The notes under the pieces: generated by a model | Seen by the model: only the letters and a program-made list of their open reading frames with translations | Databases searched by the model: none | What the model was told of the DNA's origin: nothing | Translations under genes and position numbers: made by a program | Shown here: positions 1 to 12,497 of the stretch, piece after piece | Layout of the letters: each line of letters begins with the position of its first letter | How positions within the stretch are numbered: position 1 is the first letter of the stretch | Source: Phoronis australis | Taxonomy: Eukaryota; Phoronida; Phoronidae | Length of the DNA stretch: 64,000 nt | NCBI GenBank assembly: GCA_002633005.1 | Contig: NMRA01000015.1 | Span: forward strand, 1,415,671-1,479,670 | Reading direction: 5' to 3'

Positions 1-2966
1 TGGAGGACTTTCAGAACTGTGATAAGAGGTCTCATTAATACACAATTAGCTGGGAGTGACTATTCCTAATACATCACACATTATTACATACTGGTATTAT
101 ACCTGGTGGTAATATTAGTGGTACAGACCTATGGCCAGTAAACACACTCAATCCATACAGTCTTACCTACCAGAGATGCTGCTGACACACCACTGTGCTA
201 CCAGAACCCTAACTGGACCGGGACATTAGCACAATACAGGGTGGACCGGAAGACACAGCACAAACACAAAACAGCATCATAGCACATTCCAGAAATGTCA
301 TTTTGATCCTACATTGCACTAACAATAGCAACTGCATCAAGTGTTGAGGATTGAACTAATTGAGTTACATTTGCCTTGCAACACACCAATACAGTTACTA
401 GTCCCCAAGCCCAGAAATTACTTTTTGAAGTATAAAATCAAATCCACTTAGGAGCGGTAAGTGGACCAAGATCAATAAGTGTTCCCACTATTACAGGCAT
501 GAGGATTAGAGCTTCAAAAGTCGGCAAGACTTTGTTAACTTTCATCAATTGCGAACAGTTAATTACCACAAATATCTCTTCCTTGTGATATTATACAGCT
601 GGTGTTGGATACCTTACTGAGTGCCTCACTCATGACACATCTTTCAGTATGAAGATAACCGCAAACAGGTAATGTTGTGGTGAAATCAAGTGAAAGGATT
701 ACCAACTCTTAGGCAAAAGTGTCCTTCAGAAAACCCAGTGACAGTGTCCTTTCAGACAACCCAGTGGAAGTGGCCTAATAGTGGAACACTGGCCAGGGTA
801 AACATTATGAAGAAATAATGTTCAAGGCAGAACAAGTACCCATAATGATAAGATAGACAAGAGCTCAGTAACATATAAAAACATTGCCCAGACAGCTACA
901 TTCAACTGTTATGTCTTTATTATACAACAAAAGATAATTAGGTATTCAGGGTAGTAAAGCAGAAAGTCATTTCTGACGTTTGGAGCAGATGGGAATTCCA
1001 GTGTTCTGCTAAGAACTTTAGTGACGTCAATGGACATGCAGAGCACATGTAAAACAGTGATGTGTAAATAAATGAAGAGTTGATCAGAGCCTAAGAGAAG
1101 TTGACTAGTGTAACAGACAGTTACTACAAGCTTTGCCAACGATACATTGCCTTACATGTGCAGTCAATTTTTTCCCTGTAGGTCAGCTAATCATATCAAC
1201 TTATTCTAGCTAAGCCACGTGTCAATATTAGTAATGTTTGTTTCAAATGTCACATTAGTTCATAGGTAATTTTAGGTGAAACACTGCCTTCACTATAGAT
1301 CAAGGACTCCATCACATCACCGTTGTTGTACAGTGTACAGACCTCCCTCTAATTTCTTTTTTTCTCTGTGCTTGACTGCGCAGACTTCTAATGTTGTTGT
1401 CAATATTCCGTTGGCGAGCACCAATGATGGTTTAAGTCCTAATCACATTTGTTTGTACGTATTTATGCAAATATGTTTATATATTAAGAGTTCGTCATCA
1501 CCTTCCAGTTGAACAATTGGGCTCTCGTGATATTGCTCAGGTGTTTTGTGCAATGGGCCCAACGATGAGGCCTGTGCACGTTTGATGCACCGCAAATGAC
1601 ATCAGACCACCTGCACTGTTTTTTTAATGGATCAGCATCCACCAACTATAGACTTTATTCATGCAGTTGCCATTTTAGTAGTGAGCCTCTTTTTAGGTTT
1701 AAAAAACAATGCATTTGAGACATAAATATAATGAGGCACGTGAAAAAATCATGCTTTGCACTATGATTAAGCGCAGTAATACATTGGTTTTAAAACCTAA
1801 AAGGAGGCTCACTTTAAAATGGCAACTGCGTGAATAAGGTGTATAGGCTGTGGATGCACAAGTCTGCAGCTGATAGAAGTATGCTGGTCATTGAAATATA
1901 GTGCACATGGTAAAGCAAAATAGGCAATTGAAGTTAATCCTTTGCAAAGACCTATCTACCAATTTTTGGGTCTGTTTTTGTACAATAGTGCATGAGCATA
2001 CATAATTGTTTCTTGATAGGTTTCAAAATCAATTTGACTTGGTCAACTGACCTCACCAATCACGCCAATCAGTAGGAGACAAGATCTCATAAACTGAATA
2101 CCTCCAAGAGTCTATTTTCAGCAGCCCTGTGCACTTTAAGCCATTAACATCTGTTCAGATAAACATAGTTGGAGGTTAGTGTGTATAAACACACTGAAAA
2201 CCCCAATCACCGAATATAAATACTTCCAACATCCTACCAAGATGCCAATAAAAAAAGAAAACCAAGACCGAAAATGTCCATTGTAGGCCCTCCAGAAATA
2301 ATTAATCAATCAAGCATTTAACGAACATGTTCAGGTCATGAGGATTTATAAAAGAGCCATAGTAGATTATTGGTCAGAAAAACCTCCTACATGAGTGTTT
2401 TTAAGAGACTTCCTTTGGACATGACCAAAAAGAACACTGCAAAGTACCTAACTTGAGGACACACAAACACTTTTTTCTTTGAAAGGTTTGGCTGACCCCC
2501 CTCGCTTGCAACAATATCCTAGATGTGTTAGAATTGCAAGACTCCGTTAATTTAATGACATGACAAATCCCTAACATGTGATGGTCATCAGATATCATTC
2601 TGCAACCTTAAATATAAGAGATCAAGTGATTCACAGCCTTCCAAGTTACAAGGCATGTGACTAATTTGTTGTTATACCGTACATTAGTTCTGTTACCGTA
2701 CATCAACCACAGAGGGCATTGTCACCGATAGCTAAATTGCTATTGAGAAAAATACAATTGCTTCAGAAAAATAAATAAGTTATTCAGAAATGAATTGCGG
2801 TAAAAAAATAGATGAAATTCTGTAAGGAGAAAAAATGCTCACACAGACAGAACACTGTTGGGCTTACAAGATTCCCAAGAGATGAAGACCACAGTAACTC
2901 AAATATGTTCATAAAAGTGACATAACAACCAGGTGAACGTTGACCGGGACCAGGTGCGCATCCTAC
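1..2966 (-). other. NAV intron downstream of candidate exon G
   Basis: AT-rich sequence with no reading frame above 78 codons. Apart from the inverted-repeat element at 1634-1857 I see no feature. A weak 26-bp splice-bounded segment at 167-192 was considered and rejected. Confidence 0.6.
1634..1857. mobile_element. MITE-like element with ~70-bp terminal inverted repeats
   Basis: The left arm (about 1634-1706) and right arm (about 1787-1857) are inverted copies: both ends read GCATCCAC inward, and inside are CGCAGTTGCCATTTTA / ATGCAGTTGCCATTTTA and GTGAGCCTCYTTTTAGGTTT. The middle of about 80 bp has no coding sequence. This is the structure of a non-autonomous DNA transposon or foldback element. 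I could not see a clear target-site duplication. Confidence 0.75.
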
Positions 2967-3062
2967 CTGACAGAACAGACATGCCTCAGAATGCCCAGGG
3001 CTTCATAGTACTCCCTGGCCACTTGGGTGGAGTCTGTTGGTGGGTTACTCCTCACAGCCATA
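2967..3062 (-). CDS. Candidate NAV exon G (in phase, not recognised by homology)
   Basis: A 96-bp open segment between a strong pyrimidine-rich acceptor (GTCTTCTCTGTACTGTTAG) and a donor GTAGGA. The two bases left over from exon F plus its first base make Ser. It then reads MAVRSNPPTDSTQVAREYYE followed by ALGILRHVCSV, with no stop, and leaves in phase 2. Codon use looks coding and the phase fits, but I recognise no matching block in vertebrate NAV proteins, where a DSWDDSSSVSSGISDT stretch would come next. It may be a lineage-specific or alternative exon, or chance. A transcript read would decide. Confidence 0.5.
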
Positions 3063-4714
3063 CTAACAGTACAGAGAAGACAAACACTGAGTGTGTGACT
3101 GGCTAGACTACTGCATCCCCAGCTGGTTTATCATTTGATGGCAGTATCCATCTGTTGAAGGCAGTGTTAACGTGATATGGTCCTTGTATGGTGTCAAGAT
3201 GGGAATGGAAGAGTCCTGTCCAACTGATATATATCCTCAGGAAGGTCAAGTTCACCATGCATCTCAACTTGTGCACTCAAAAAACCTTTCCAATGTCAGT
3301 TAACAGCCTCAATGACCAATGCTCACAGATAATAAAATAAAGTACAAATTTCTCCTTCGTTCACAATTCTTCATTTCCAAAGGAAAGAATAAATCCAAGA
3401 ACACCGCCTAAAACCATGCATCCAGTTGTAAAGTTCCAATGTCTATATACTGCACTGTAGACTACACGTACAGTATTAGATATTCATTAACTGTATGTAG
3501 GCCCAACCAACCTTAGCTAGCAGTAGAGTTGATTGAGACATCAACCCTTGCCTCTCCAACACTTAATGTGTTTACCAGCAGCTCTACACAACATGACCAG
3601 AAGGTCAGTTGAAGCATGTAACTGTATTAATCTGTCTAAATGATGGAGCCTGTACAGGGGGAGGCATCAACATCATTAGAACACTTCACTAGTGATGACT
3701 TGTTTGAAGTTCACAAGAGCAGAATGAACCATCAGGTAACCAGATGTAGCACACAGTGTTAACATGCAGAGGAGAGGGAGCAAGTCAAACCAACTAAAAC
3801 GAGCAATTCTACATGGAAAGGAGCTGACACTCTACTTAGCAACACTTAACTTAGTATAATATTCCCCACTTAGTTAATTCACTAAGTGTTAAATTATCTT
3901 GTGACCACATGACTATGGTCGACAAAGCTTTCAGTTCATAACTTAAATTTGGGAGCAACTAAATGCTTTTCGGAAAATTAGCAACACACCAGTCAAAATC
4001 TCAGGCTATGTTTAAAACATGCATAACAAGAAATCTTGACATAATCCATAAAAGTCTCCTTTGCAAAAACTGTTTCAGAGTTGGATCTAAGAAAACAAAT
4101 TTTCTGACTTCTCAAATAAAGAACAGAATCTACAGTTTCAGGGAAATGTTAGAAACAGCTGCTTGGAATTTCAGTTAAATGTTAAGTGCTCCAACAGCAA
4201 ACACAACATTCTTGCTACAACTGTGAGATAGCATAACAGAAAATAACCAAGTAGGTAGTGCCCCCTATTGAGTAATAGATGTACTACAGGCAGGTTTGAT
4301 CCCCAGTGATGTCATTACTGGCTCAAGGACGATAAAGCAAGAGATTGAGCACTATGGCAATCATTAGATGAGGACAGAAACAAATTTTGGCCACAGGCAG
4401 CGCTAGTTGTATCCTATTAAACACTCTGAAGGATACATTTCTTGAAGTCACTATTACTACCAACTGCAGTGTTTCAATAAAACTACCAATGGTTTTCCAA
4501 AAAATTGACAAAATTTCCTCTCATCCAAAATCCATCAAATTTTAGAGCAAAAATTTTCAGCTCATGCTCAAATGCTCTGGTCCTGTTATTGGCCTGGTTT
4601 CTTTTAGGCTTGTCCCTATTATAACTTCAGGCAATGCACTTTGATAAAACAACTTCACTTTTTCTAAAAGCTACTGTACTTAGTAGGTGTCAATAAGTAT
4701 GTGACTGTACTTAC
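3063..4714 (-). other. NAV intron between exons F and G
   Basis: AT-rich, without recognisable repeats or coding sequence. If exon G is not real, this is the start of a longer intron. Confidence 0.6.
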
Positions 4715-6848
4715 CTATCACTGTCGATCATGTCATTGCTCTGCTGCATACATTCCCTCACCGCCTGCATGCCCTCCCTGAATCTCTGTTGTATACGCCG
4801 CGCGTACATGGACGCACCCCCTTCACTCAGGTAACCGCTGAAGTCCTCAAAGTACTTTGTCTTCAATATATCCCCATCTGACACATAACCTCCACCAATG
4901 TCTATACTGTCAATATCGGAGTCAGTCTCGTAGGCACTGCTACTGCAGTTTGATGTCCGCCTGAAGCCAGGCTCAGACTTTAAGCCAAGTCGGCTTGATT
5001 TTAGTCCTAAACTTGAGCCTGGTTTTAAAAATGAATATGGTGTTGTATGTTGAATGGGAGCCATAGGCTTAATGTCACTCACATCAATTGTGTCTTCATC
5101 ACCTAGCGTTGTCTCCTTCTTTGTAGGTTTGACGGGCACACTAGCATCAAATGTTGTCTCAATCTTACCAGCCACAAGACTGGACTTGGGCACATCAGGC
5201 TGTGTCACCTCGCCAGCCTGCAACACTACTGCCTCACGCGATGTCCTGGCAATTGCTGTCGCCGTTGGCAACTGACTGGCCTTGTTCCTGCTATCACCAG
5301 TCACCTCAAGAGACTTCAGACCATTAGACCTAGCCTCACCCTCGGTACTCAGGTTCTCCTTCTGAGAGGTAGACACTGAGTGGTTGACCAAGTCTTTGGA
5401 TGTTTGGTTGCCTGCCTCCTTACGTAACATGTTCTGATTACTACCTTTCTGGTTCTCCAGCTCCTTACTTGGTGACTTCTGTACTTGAGCGGCAAGTTTC
5501 TGTAGGGCTGAAGTATCAGTCTGTGTGTTAGAGTCTGCCTTTGGCTTATTGCCCGTCTTACCGTGTAGCAGAACAAGAGGCCTCCTTACCTGGGAGTTGC
5601 TCGTCTGTGCCACACTCGTAGAGCTATTACTACTCCTAGTTTTGGACTCTCTGCCACCAGTGGGCCTGCTGCTGGACGCTGGCCTAGGCAGACCGGTCAA
5701 GCTCTCCTTCCCAGAGGAACCACTACTGGTGGGTCGAGATATGCGAGACTCGGCACTATTTTTATCTAGTGCGCGTAAATTTCTTTTATTCAAAGAAGAG
5801 ATATTAGTTTGTGTGGCCGAAGCTTCTTTAGTAGACTTGGCCTTTGGTTGAGGTGACGTAATGATACTCCGTGAGTCACCGTTAGTTGTAGGTACATGCC
5901 CACTCTTCGGCAATGCACATTTTCCTATGTTTGACGTGGATGTACTCATCGATGTGCTCACAGATGTCCTCGGTGGGCTCTGACGAGAAGGAACCTTTGT
6001 ATTTAACGCTGCAGTGCTGCGTGAAGCTGTAGACTTTCCTGAAGTAGACCTGGACCCCGTCATTGAGTTAGTCTCACTTTTAAGTGACGTGTCTTCCTTA
6101 CTAGATGACCGACTGGTTCCAAGACGAGGAATAGACCTCAAATCGGACCTCTTGAGTGAACCCGACGTAGAGCTAGACCGGCTGACGGAGGTACTACTGT
6201 TTGACTTGGTGGGTCGTGACATAGAGTTTGAACTGTTAGTTTTAGGGATCATACTTTTCCCAGCGGCAGTATTCCTGCGAGCAGTGCCTGGACTACTGGT
6301 GTCTGAGCGATCACTTTTGGTACTCGCAATACTCTCCCTACTGGATGCCGGTATGCCCAGCCGCCGCGGCGACGGTGCTCTAGTTTGAGTCGATGGTGGC
6401 GACAAGTGCCTTGCACCATCTTCCTTAGCCGGTACTCGTGTAGACACTGGCTTAATGCCTGTTGGACTAGCAATACCTGTGCTAGGTTTTGCGACTGATG
6501 ACTTTTTGGCTGCCAACGCCTTCAACGCAGCATGTGACTCGTTCGGTTTTTCCGCCGATTGTAAAATAAGAGCAGCGTTAGACTTACTGCTACGAGTCCT
6601 TAGGGTCTCATTTTGACCCTTACTATCTGTTTTTGTCTTAACATCCTTTGTGTCTTCTTTATTGCCGTGTTCACCAGCTTTAGACAGCGTACTACCAGTC
6701 TTTGATGCCTTTGTCTTCTCCTTTGAGTTGAAGAACTTGAACATGCCTGTCTTGTTGGATGGTGGTGCAGCTGACTTGCTAGGTATTCCTGAGCGGGGTA
6801 TCCTGCCGCCTGTGGTGGGTATACCACTAACTGGGCTATCACTCTTTC
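4715..6848 (-). CDS. NAV exon F: giant Ser/Lys/Arg-rich microtubule-binding region
   Basis: One 2,134-bp exon, open throughout (710 codons plus split codons at both ends), with acceptor TTGTTTTGTAG and donor GTAAGT. Numbering from exon A, it covers residues 146-857. Two Ser-Gly-Ile-Pro motifs (about residues 153-168) and Ser-Met-Ile-Pro-Lys (344-348) are SxIP-type sites expected to bind EB proteins. FKFFNSKEK (182-190) matches the LKLFNSK element of vertebrate NAV. A long, low-complexity Ser/Thr/Lys/Arg region follows. KIETTFDASV (near 709) matches the NAV STLETTFDS motif. The end (799-857) has GYVSDGDIL and SGYLSEGG, then SMYARR and REGMQAVRE, which match GYMSDGDIL, SGYMTDGG, LYTRR and DGMAAVRE of NAV2/NAV3. 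A Met at 6744 opens a 677-residue frame, but it is internal: coding phase continues upstream into exon E. The region is probably disordered and phosphorylated. Coiled coils and the AAA domain are not in this exon. Confidence 0.95.
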
Positions 6849-8295
6849 CTACAAAACAACAAGAATGTTACGCTAGATTCACACCAGTGATGACAAAAAA
6901 GCTAGCAGTTTTTCAATGTCGAAAACCGTGGTGTTTTAAGTTAGACAGAGGGGCATGTTGTCCGCAAAAGGGTCATTTTCACCAGCAGTTAGTTTCCATA
7001 CCGTTCAAATTCATTTCAAATCGAAGATTGGTGATCATGAAGCATGTTCATATTCTCCACATGTGTGTCATCTGAACACCAAAGTACAAACTACCAGTTA
7101 AGTATTGAAACAAAGAACTATGTTGCTCAACTGATACCTTGAAAAGTGAAAGAGTGTGATTTCCTTTTTCTCAATTTATTCTCTCAAATATCATGTCAAA
7201 CAAAATCCTGTGTGAAGTCAAACCTAAGTTCTTTAACCAGTGTCTGTTTACACTATAGTGGTTGTCCCTTCTGAGAATCAACAATCATGTTACATGCATC
7301 TGGACTTTTAAAACCAAAGAAACCAAAGATGGACACTCCTTATAGTTCTGAAACCAAAATTGTCAGACATCCGAATGATTCTATGTAAAGACACACTCAA
7401 ACATACATGCATGAACAGCCATGAACTTCAAAAGGTAGGTTGTTCCATTTTTTGAATTGCTCAGGAATTGGTATTGGTATGAAATAGTTATCAGGATCTG
7501 ACAATGGCAGATATCAGTGTCATAATGAATAAAGTACTGATAAACAATCCTAAGACTTGGAAAGACAGTCAGCTGAACACAGTGTTTGCATAGGGAAGTA
7601 CTGGAGAGATAGATCAATAATCTGGATAAAAAGGGATTATGTAAGAAATATACGCAGTCCATCAGCTGCAGGGAAAGCTGTAGACATTTAGGAAGTTCGT
7701 GTGGTGAATTCTCCAGCCATATGGTGGTATCTCATAACTTGTACTTAACTAACAATTAAATTAGATTAGAAAGATTAGGACAGAGAAAGTGGCAGGTTAT
7801 ATTGCAGAGCCTTCTCTTTATCAGGAAGTGTTATTACATTCTGTTAGTCACCACTTGACCTAAGGCCTCAATATTCCTTAATATTAACTTATAATGGCAG
7901 AGACAGTGGACATTGAACCTATGATGCCCACAACAGGGTTGTATTGCTTTGTTAATAAAATTAGCCATTAGCTGAAGGGTTTATGGATTTAAGGAAAATG
8001 TCAAAATAAATCATTCAGCAAACGCTGTCAGGTACTATGTATCATTCATGAAAAAAGAGAAAATGCAATTTTATCTGTCTGCCATATTGTGTCCTAAATT
8101 GGTGGAACTCTTGTGACTGGAATATTCTTTTCTAAAAATGTAAGCAAATTTCGACAACGAAAGTCTCATTTACATGTACACAATGAAAAGACACAAAATT
8201 CAATAAAGTACTTAAATAACTCAATCAGCTCAGGTGACCATGGTGACCAACATGCCAGGTAACCTTTCAACTAAAGCTAACATCAGCAGACTTAC
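6849..8295 (-). other. NAV intron between exons E and F
   Basis: A 1.45-kb intron. It contains the short family E repeat next to the exon F acceptor and a family D fragment near 8050-8150 (GCCATATTGTGTCCTAAATT). No coding sequence. Confidence 0.8.
6890..7035. repeat. Dispersed repeat family E, short copy beside exon F
   Basis: TGTCCGCAAAAGGGTCATTT, CACCAGCAGTTAGTTT and a following ATTCATTTCAAATCG stretch match 28560-28640 (TGTCCGCAAAAGGGTTGTTT, CATCACTTAGTTT). It lies about 40 bp from the acceptor of NAV exon F. Confidence 0.55.
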
Positions 8296-8357
8296 CTGAG
8301 TAAGAACCGTCAGGAGATGGAGCCGACGAGCTCTTGTCAGAAGACTTGAGAGGTAAC
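8296..8357 (-). CDS. NAV exon E: linker after CH domain
   Basis: A 62-bp exon with acceptor TATTTTACAG and donor GTAAGT. It completes an Arg codon split with exon D, then encodes LPLKSSDKSSSAPSPDGSYS and one base of a Gly codon. The junction reads S-R-L-P, which matches the SRLPGP stretch that follows the CH domain in vertebrate NAV proteins. The content is Ser/Pro-rich and probably disordered. Phase is 2 on entry and 1 on exit, fitting exons D and F exactly. It was found by its splice sites and phase, not by ORF length. Confidence 0.82.
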
Positions 8358-10114
8358 CTGTAAAATACAAACTAATGATTGAGAAATGCTACAAGAGCCT
8401 TGAGACAGTCTATTATACAATAATACAAGCTTAGCTAGAGTGAATCAGAGTTACAGATGACTAGTGGAAAGGCTCATATACATACACCCTGACAAACAAC
8501 ATTTCACCAGCTCTGCACCTCAGTGACAAATGTCCCCAGACAAACTGTATCTATCTATAACAAACCAATAAACCTGTCATATCTAATACTCAACCTACCT
8601 TTAAATCCACGCAGTGGTCTCACTTCAACTCATCTAGTCTAGATAAGAGTCTAAAGTCAACGACTTGTTAAAAAGTTAGCATATTTTAACCCCCACTGAG
8701 TGTACACGAGCCAACTTTATCAAATGACCCAACGGGAAATGAACCATTAAATTATCAGGAATTTTTTTCCTAAACACTGAAGAAGGGGACACGCGATAAG
8801 AAGTTAAGCCTTAATTCGACGAATCTCTTTGCCGATATTGATATCTAGATCACGCAGCTCAATACTGCAAATAAATAAACAGATGACTAAAACAATTGTT
8901 TAGTTTCCATGTTTAGGTAATCAGTTCTAAACTTTAACTCAGAGTAAACATCCGGCATTACTGGCCTACACACCAGACACCAATGACCTTTATGTGTCTA
9001 ACAACATGTCATATCAAGAAAAATATTTCATACACTCTTGTACTGCAACAGTAAAAATTAAATGTATTTCAAAATAGCAAAATGGTAGAGAATGAACTAC
9101 GTTTAAAGTTTAAGTGGCCCTGAACATGTATATCAAGATGATGACTACATTAAAAATCAACCTAGGTCTCCATAAATATGATTAGATTTCTGCAGCCTTT
9201 ATACAATCTGACGTCCATGAACATTAAACAACAATTTGTACTGGTGGTCTTGATCAAAGTCACAGCAATTTAGGTGTTAACTGCGTTAGAGTAATGTTGA
9301 TGTGAACTAAGTTAGAGAGTGCAGCTGATCATATTTACAGTCCTCGTTGATAGTTTTAGCATACAGCACCACCTACGGTGTATACTACAACATTATTATG
9401 TTAATGCTACAGTAAGCAATACTTCATCCACATGTTTTAAAGAGACTTAATCGGTTTTGCAGCCAAAAAATGTATTTTTATTGGGATTATTGGTCAGTCT
9501 TCTTCAGGTTATCAGCTTTGACTGGAGACACAAAACAATAATGCAAGTTGCTTGTAAATTTATTACAAATGGCCAATCTTCATCATGGTCTTCCAAATAT
9601 TCACTGGGGTCTTTACGATTTAAATATGTTTAAAATATTCCATCTATTTAACGCAAGGGATCTGTCTCATGGGTAGATCATTCAACTACTTTCACAGATA
9701 GACTTGATTTCTGTAACAATATTTTTCTCGTCGAGAATGTCCCTCTACGATTTCAATGATGAACACGGAAGTCGGGACTTTCATTCGCCAGTTATTGAAA
9801 GCTAGTATTTTATGTAGAAGTACGATCACAGAGCTCAGGGCCTGCTTAATTAGCTGGAGATTGAAAGTGTATTTTCACACTGTCTGAGTCATCATTATGG
9901 TCTAACATATCTTCAGTCAATTCCACGGAAGTAAGCAATGATGTTACCATGCAGAATAATAACCAGGTATCTACAGGGAATGCCTGGCAAGAATTGCATA
10001 ACAAGTGGATTGCGAAACTAGAGAGAAAAATATGGAGTCCATCATCATTTATTATGTAAACCAACATATAGGATAATTCTCCATTTTTCACAAAAATAAT
10101 TGCCAATTTTTACG

Positions 10115-10320
10115 TTTTTCCATTTTTGCAAAGGCCCATTACTTTGTTACAGATATTTGAAACTTTACAAAATGTTGTTTTATGACAACTACACACTGCA
10201 AACCATGCTAGCAATAGGCTACATGTTCTTAATATCTATTTCTTGAAGAAATTTGAAATAATAGAATTTCACATGATGGCCATATTGGGTGCTAAATAAG
10301 TGAAGAATTCAGATTACATA
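10115..10320. repeat. Dispersed repeat family D, copy 1
   Basis: TATGACAACTACACACTGCA, then CCATGCTAGCAATAG, ATGTTCTTAA, TTCTTGAAGAAATTTGA, ATTTCAC, GGCCATATTG and GCTAAATAA recur in order at 62.5-62.7 kb. The last part (AAATTTCACNTGNYGGCCATATT) also occurs alone near 8.1, 40.2, 59.1, 62.8 and 63.1 kb. Confidence 0.7.
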
Positions 10321-11621
10321 GCAGCATTATCTCCTGGTGATGGAGCACTATCTGTTGAAGGTGTAGACAATGACCAGTCTGGAGAGCCTAGTGCACACAT
10401 CATGGTCACAGTCACTTTCCATTCTTGATCAACAACTGATCAAGGGATACGTCACTTCCCACAACAGCTTATTACTATGACAACACACCCACAGGCCTCC
10501 CCCCCACCTCATTTTCTACTTCTCAGTTACCAAGTGAGCCTTCCTGATAAACCAACTTTTGTTCTCAACACTTATTCATCTGTCTGTTCCAAACACTTCT
10601 ATGAACATAACTAATATTTAGCACCAGCACTCTTTATAGAATAAGCTGTGTCAAGTGGACACAGCACAAGTCTTGTCAGATCTCACCCAAACAAGTTTTT
10701 TAAAGGGTTTGGTCAGTGTTATGCATCACAGCTATTACAGTGTAGGGCAAGTGTTACCTTATGGGCATAATGATCCTCCATTTGCATTGTGTATAGCTTC
10801 CATCTGGGATGGAACTGGTGTTAATGAATACAATGTGGTGTTGCACCACCAAATATAAATTATTTGTGCATTTCTCTTTTCCACTACAGACAGTGCTGTA
10901 AACACACATTTCACAACATTAAACTCATACTCAGAATACTAGAATAACTATAACATACCAGCTGCTATGACAATTATACAGAGATAACTACAGACAGATA
11001 TTTCAAATTGCCTATTGTATTTTTTTTAATCGGATTTCGGCCAAATCATAAAAAGAAATTTAAAAATCAGCTCAAAAAGGTATATTTTCATGTTCAACAT
11101 TTCACTTTATTCGCTAAAGCATTAAAGCAATATGTTGAACAAAAAAATATACATAGTTGCACTGATTTTAGTCTTTTTTACTGTTTTAGTCTTTTAAACC
11201 ATATTTTTCCTTGCTTCTCGCTAAAGATAATTGTCTGTTCTATAACACACAGAAAACGCCTCATACTAATCTAATCTATTCTTTTTCACTCTGAATTCAA
11301 AAGTTTAATATTTAACAGTAAATTCAAAAGTTTAATATTTAAAACTAAAGGCCATATTCATAAAATGCAAAGAAGGTAAAGGTGTTAAACAGGGGTTTTC
11401 TTCATCAAATCCTCAAAAATCTAAAATGTTAAAACATAACTGCTAGAGGGTGAGCAGGTGCAATCCTTGCCACGATCCAAATGTAATAATACAGATAGCA
11501 GGCCTGACTGGAATGGGAAATTACCCTAGAGGAAATCAACAGCATTCCTTGTCTTGGGGGAATCAGCCCAACCTCTGTACCATCCAAATAATCATATTTA
11601 TCATTTCCATTTCTGTGAGAA

Positions 11622-11745
11622 CGGTCGGACTGTGCTCTCAACACTGAAAAAGGTCCGACTGTGCTCTCAACATTACGAGAAAAGCCCGACCAAGTGTGCT
11701 CTCTACATTATGAGAAAGATTCGACAGTGCTCTCAAAATCATGGA
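11622..11745. repeat. Short degenerate tandem repeat
   Basis: Four imperfect units of about 31-37 bp sharing GTCCGACTGTGCTCTCAACA followed by an AYTRYGAGAAA-like stretch (starts near 11624, 11655, 11687 and 11722). It lies in the intron between NAV exons E and D. Confidence 0.8.
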
Positions 11746-12442
11746 AAATTCAGCAAAACAATGTTAGTGAGTCTACCCCTCATACTCCAACCATTTATCT
11801 AGAGATACACAACATCTAATCACATGACATTCTGTACCTACTACATCACACCATCATTTCCATATTTCCAATATCACTTCCAACCTCCTTAAAGTAAAAA
11901 GTTTATTTAATTTCGAATCGCTATGGCAAATAACAATTAAACATTATCATATATACTAAAGGACCTTAAACATTGCACATTCTTTACCTGTGTTTAAACA
12001 CCAGCAGTGACACTTAGTGAGCAACACTTTGAAATACTCCCCACAGTCAAACAAGACAATGTGACAAACCTTCTTACCACAGCTATACCGATTCTCTTCC
12101 CTGTGTGGACACCCCTAACAACAACCAGTGCAGTGAGATGAAGCTCAAACCTTGATAACCTCTTCCTCTTATTCTATGATTAGTCATACCTCCAGCACTG
12201 ATAAATACTCCCTGCTAAATCTGGTCTACAGGCACTTCTTACCAATTTGGACCCAAATTGATTTTCTCTTCACATTAGCATAAATACATCAGATCTCCTA
12301 ATAGCGTTGGTTACCTACTGACCACGTGGCTACAGCTAAGCACTGTCCAGATTTCCTCAGGCCAGAAAGGTCTTTAAGGAGTTCGTTAATCAATAAACGG
12401 GCACGTCACAAATCTTGAGACGGCACTAACAAGTTGACACAA

Positions 12443-12497
12443 GGAAATTATAGATAATAACGACTCTGTTCACATATCGTTATTATCTATAATTTCC
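12443..12497. repeat. Perfect 21-bp inverted repeat (hairpin, 13-nt loop)
   Basis: Bases 12443-12463 and 12477-12497 are exact reverse complements (core AATTATAGATAATAAC), separated by 13 bases. Outside the arms, GACACAA on the left and a GACAG on the other strand on the right suggest the pairing continues with a gap. It could be a tiny foldback element, and an RNA hairpin is possible but not shown. It lies in the intron between NAV exons E and D. Confidence 0.9.

Noticed and set aside
167-192. A 26-bp splice-bounded segment on the minus strand that would continue the NAV frame with S-G-V-S-A-A-S-L-V
   Set aside because: The phase works and it faintly resembles the SVSSGISDT stretch, but the acceptor has no pyrimidine tract, several other AGs are nearby, and longer versions contain stops.
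5054-5275. Open frames on the plus strand and in other minus frames across 5.0-7.0 kb (up to 141 codons)
   Set aside because: They are shadows of the long Ser-rich NAV exon; composition (Leu/Val/Asp-rich) is what the antisense of Ser/Lys/Arg-rich coding gives.
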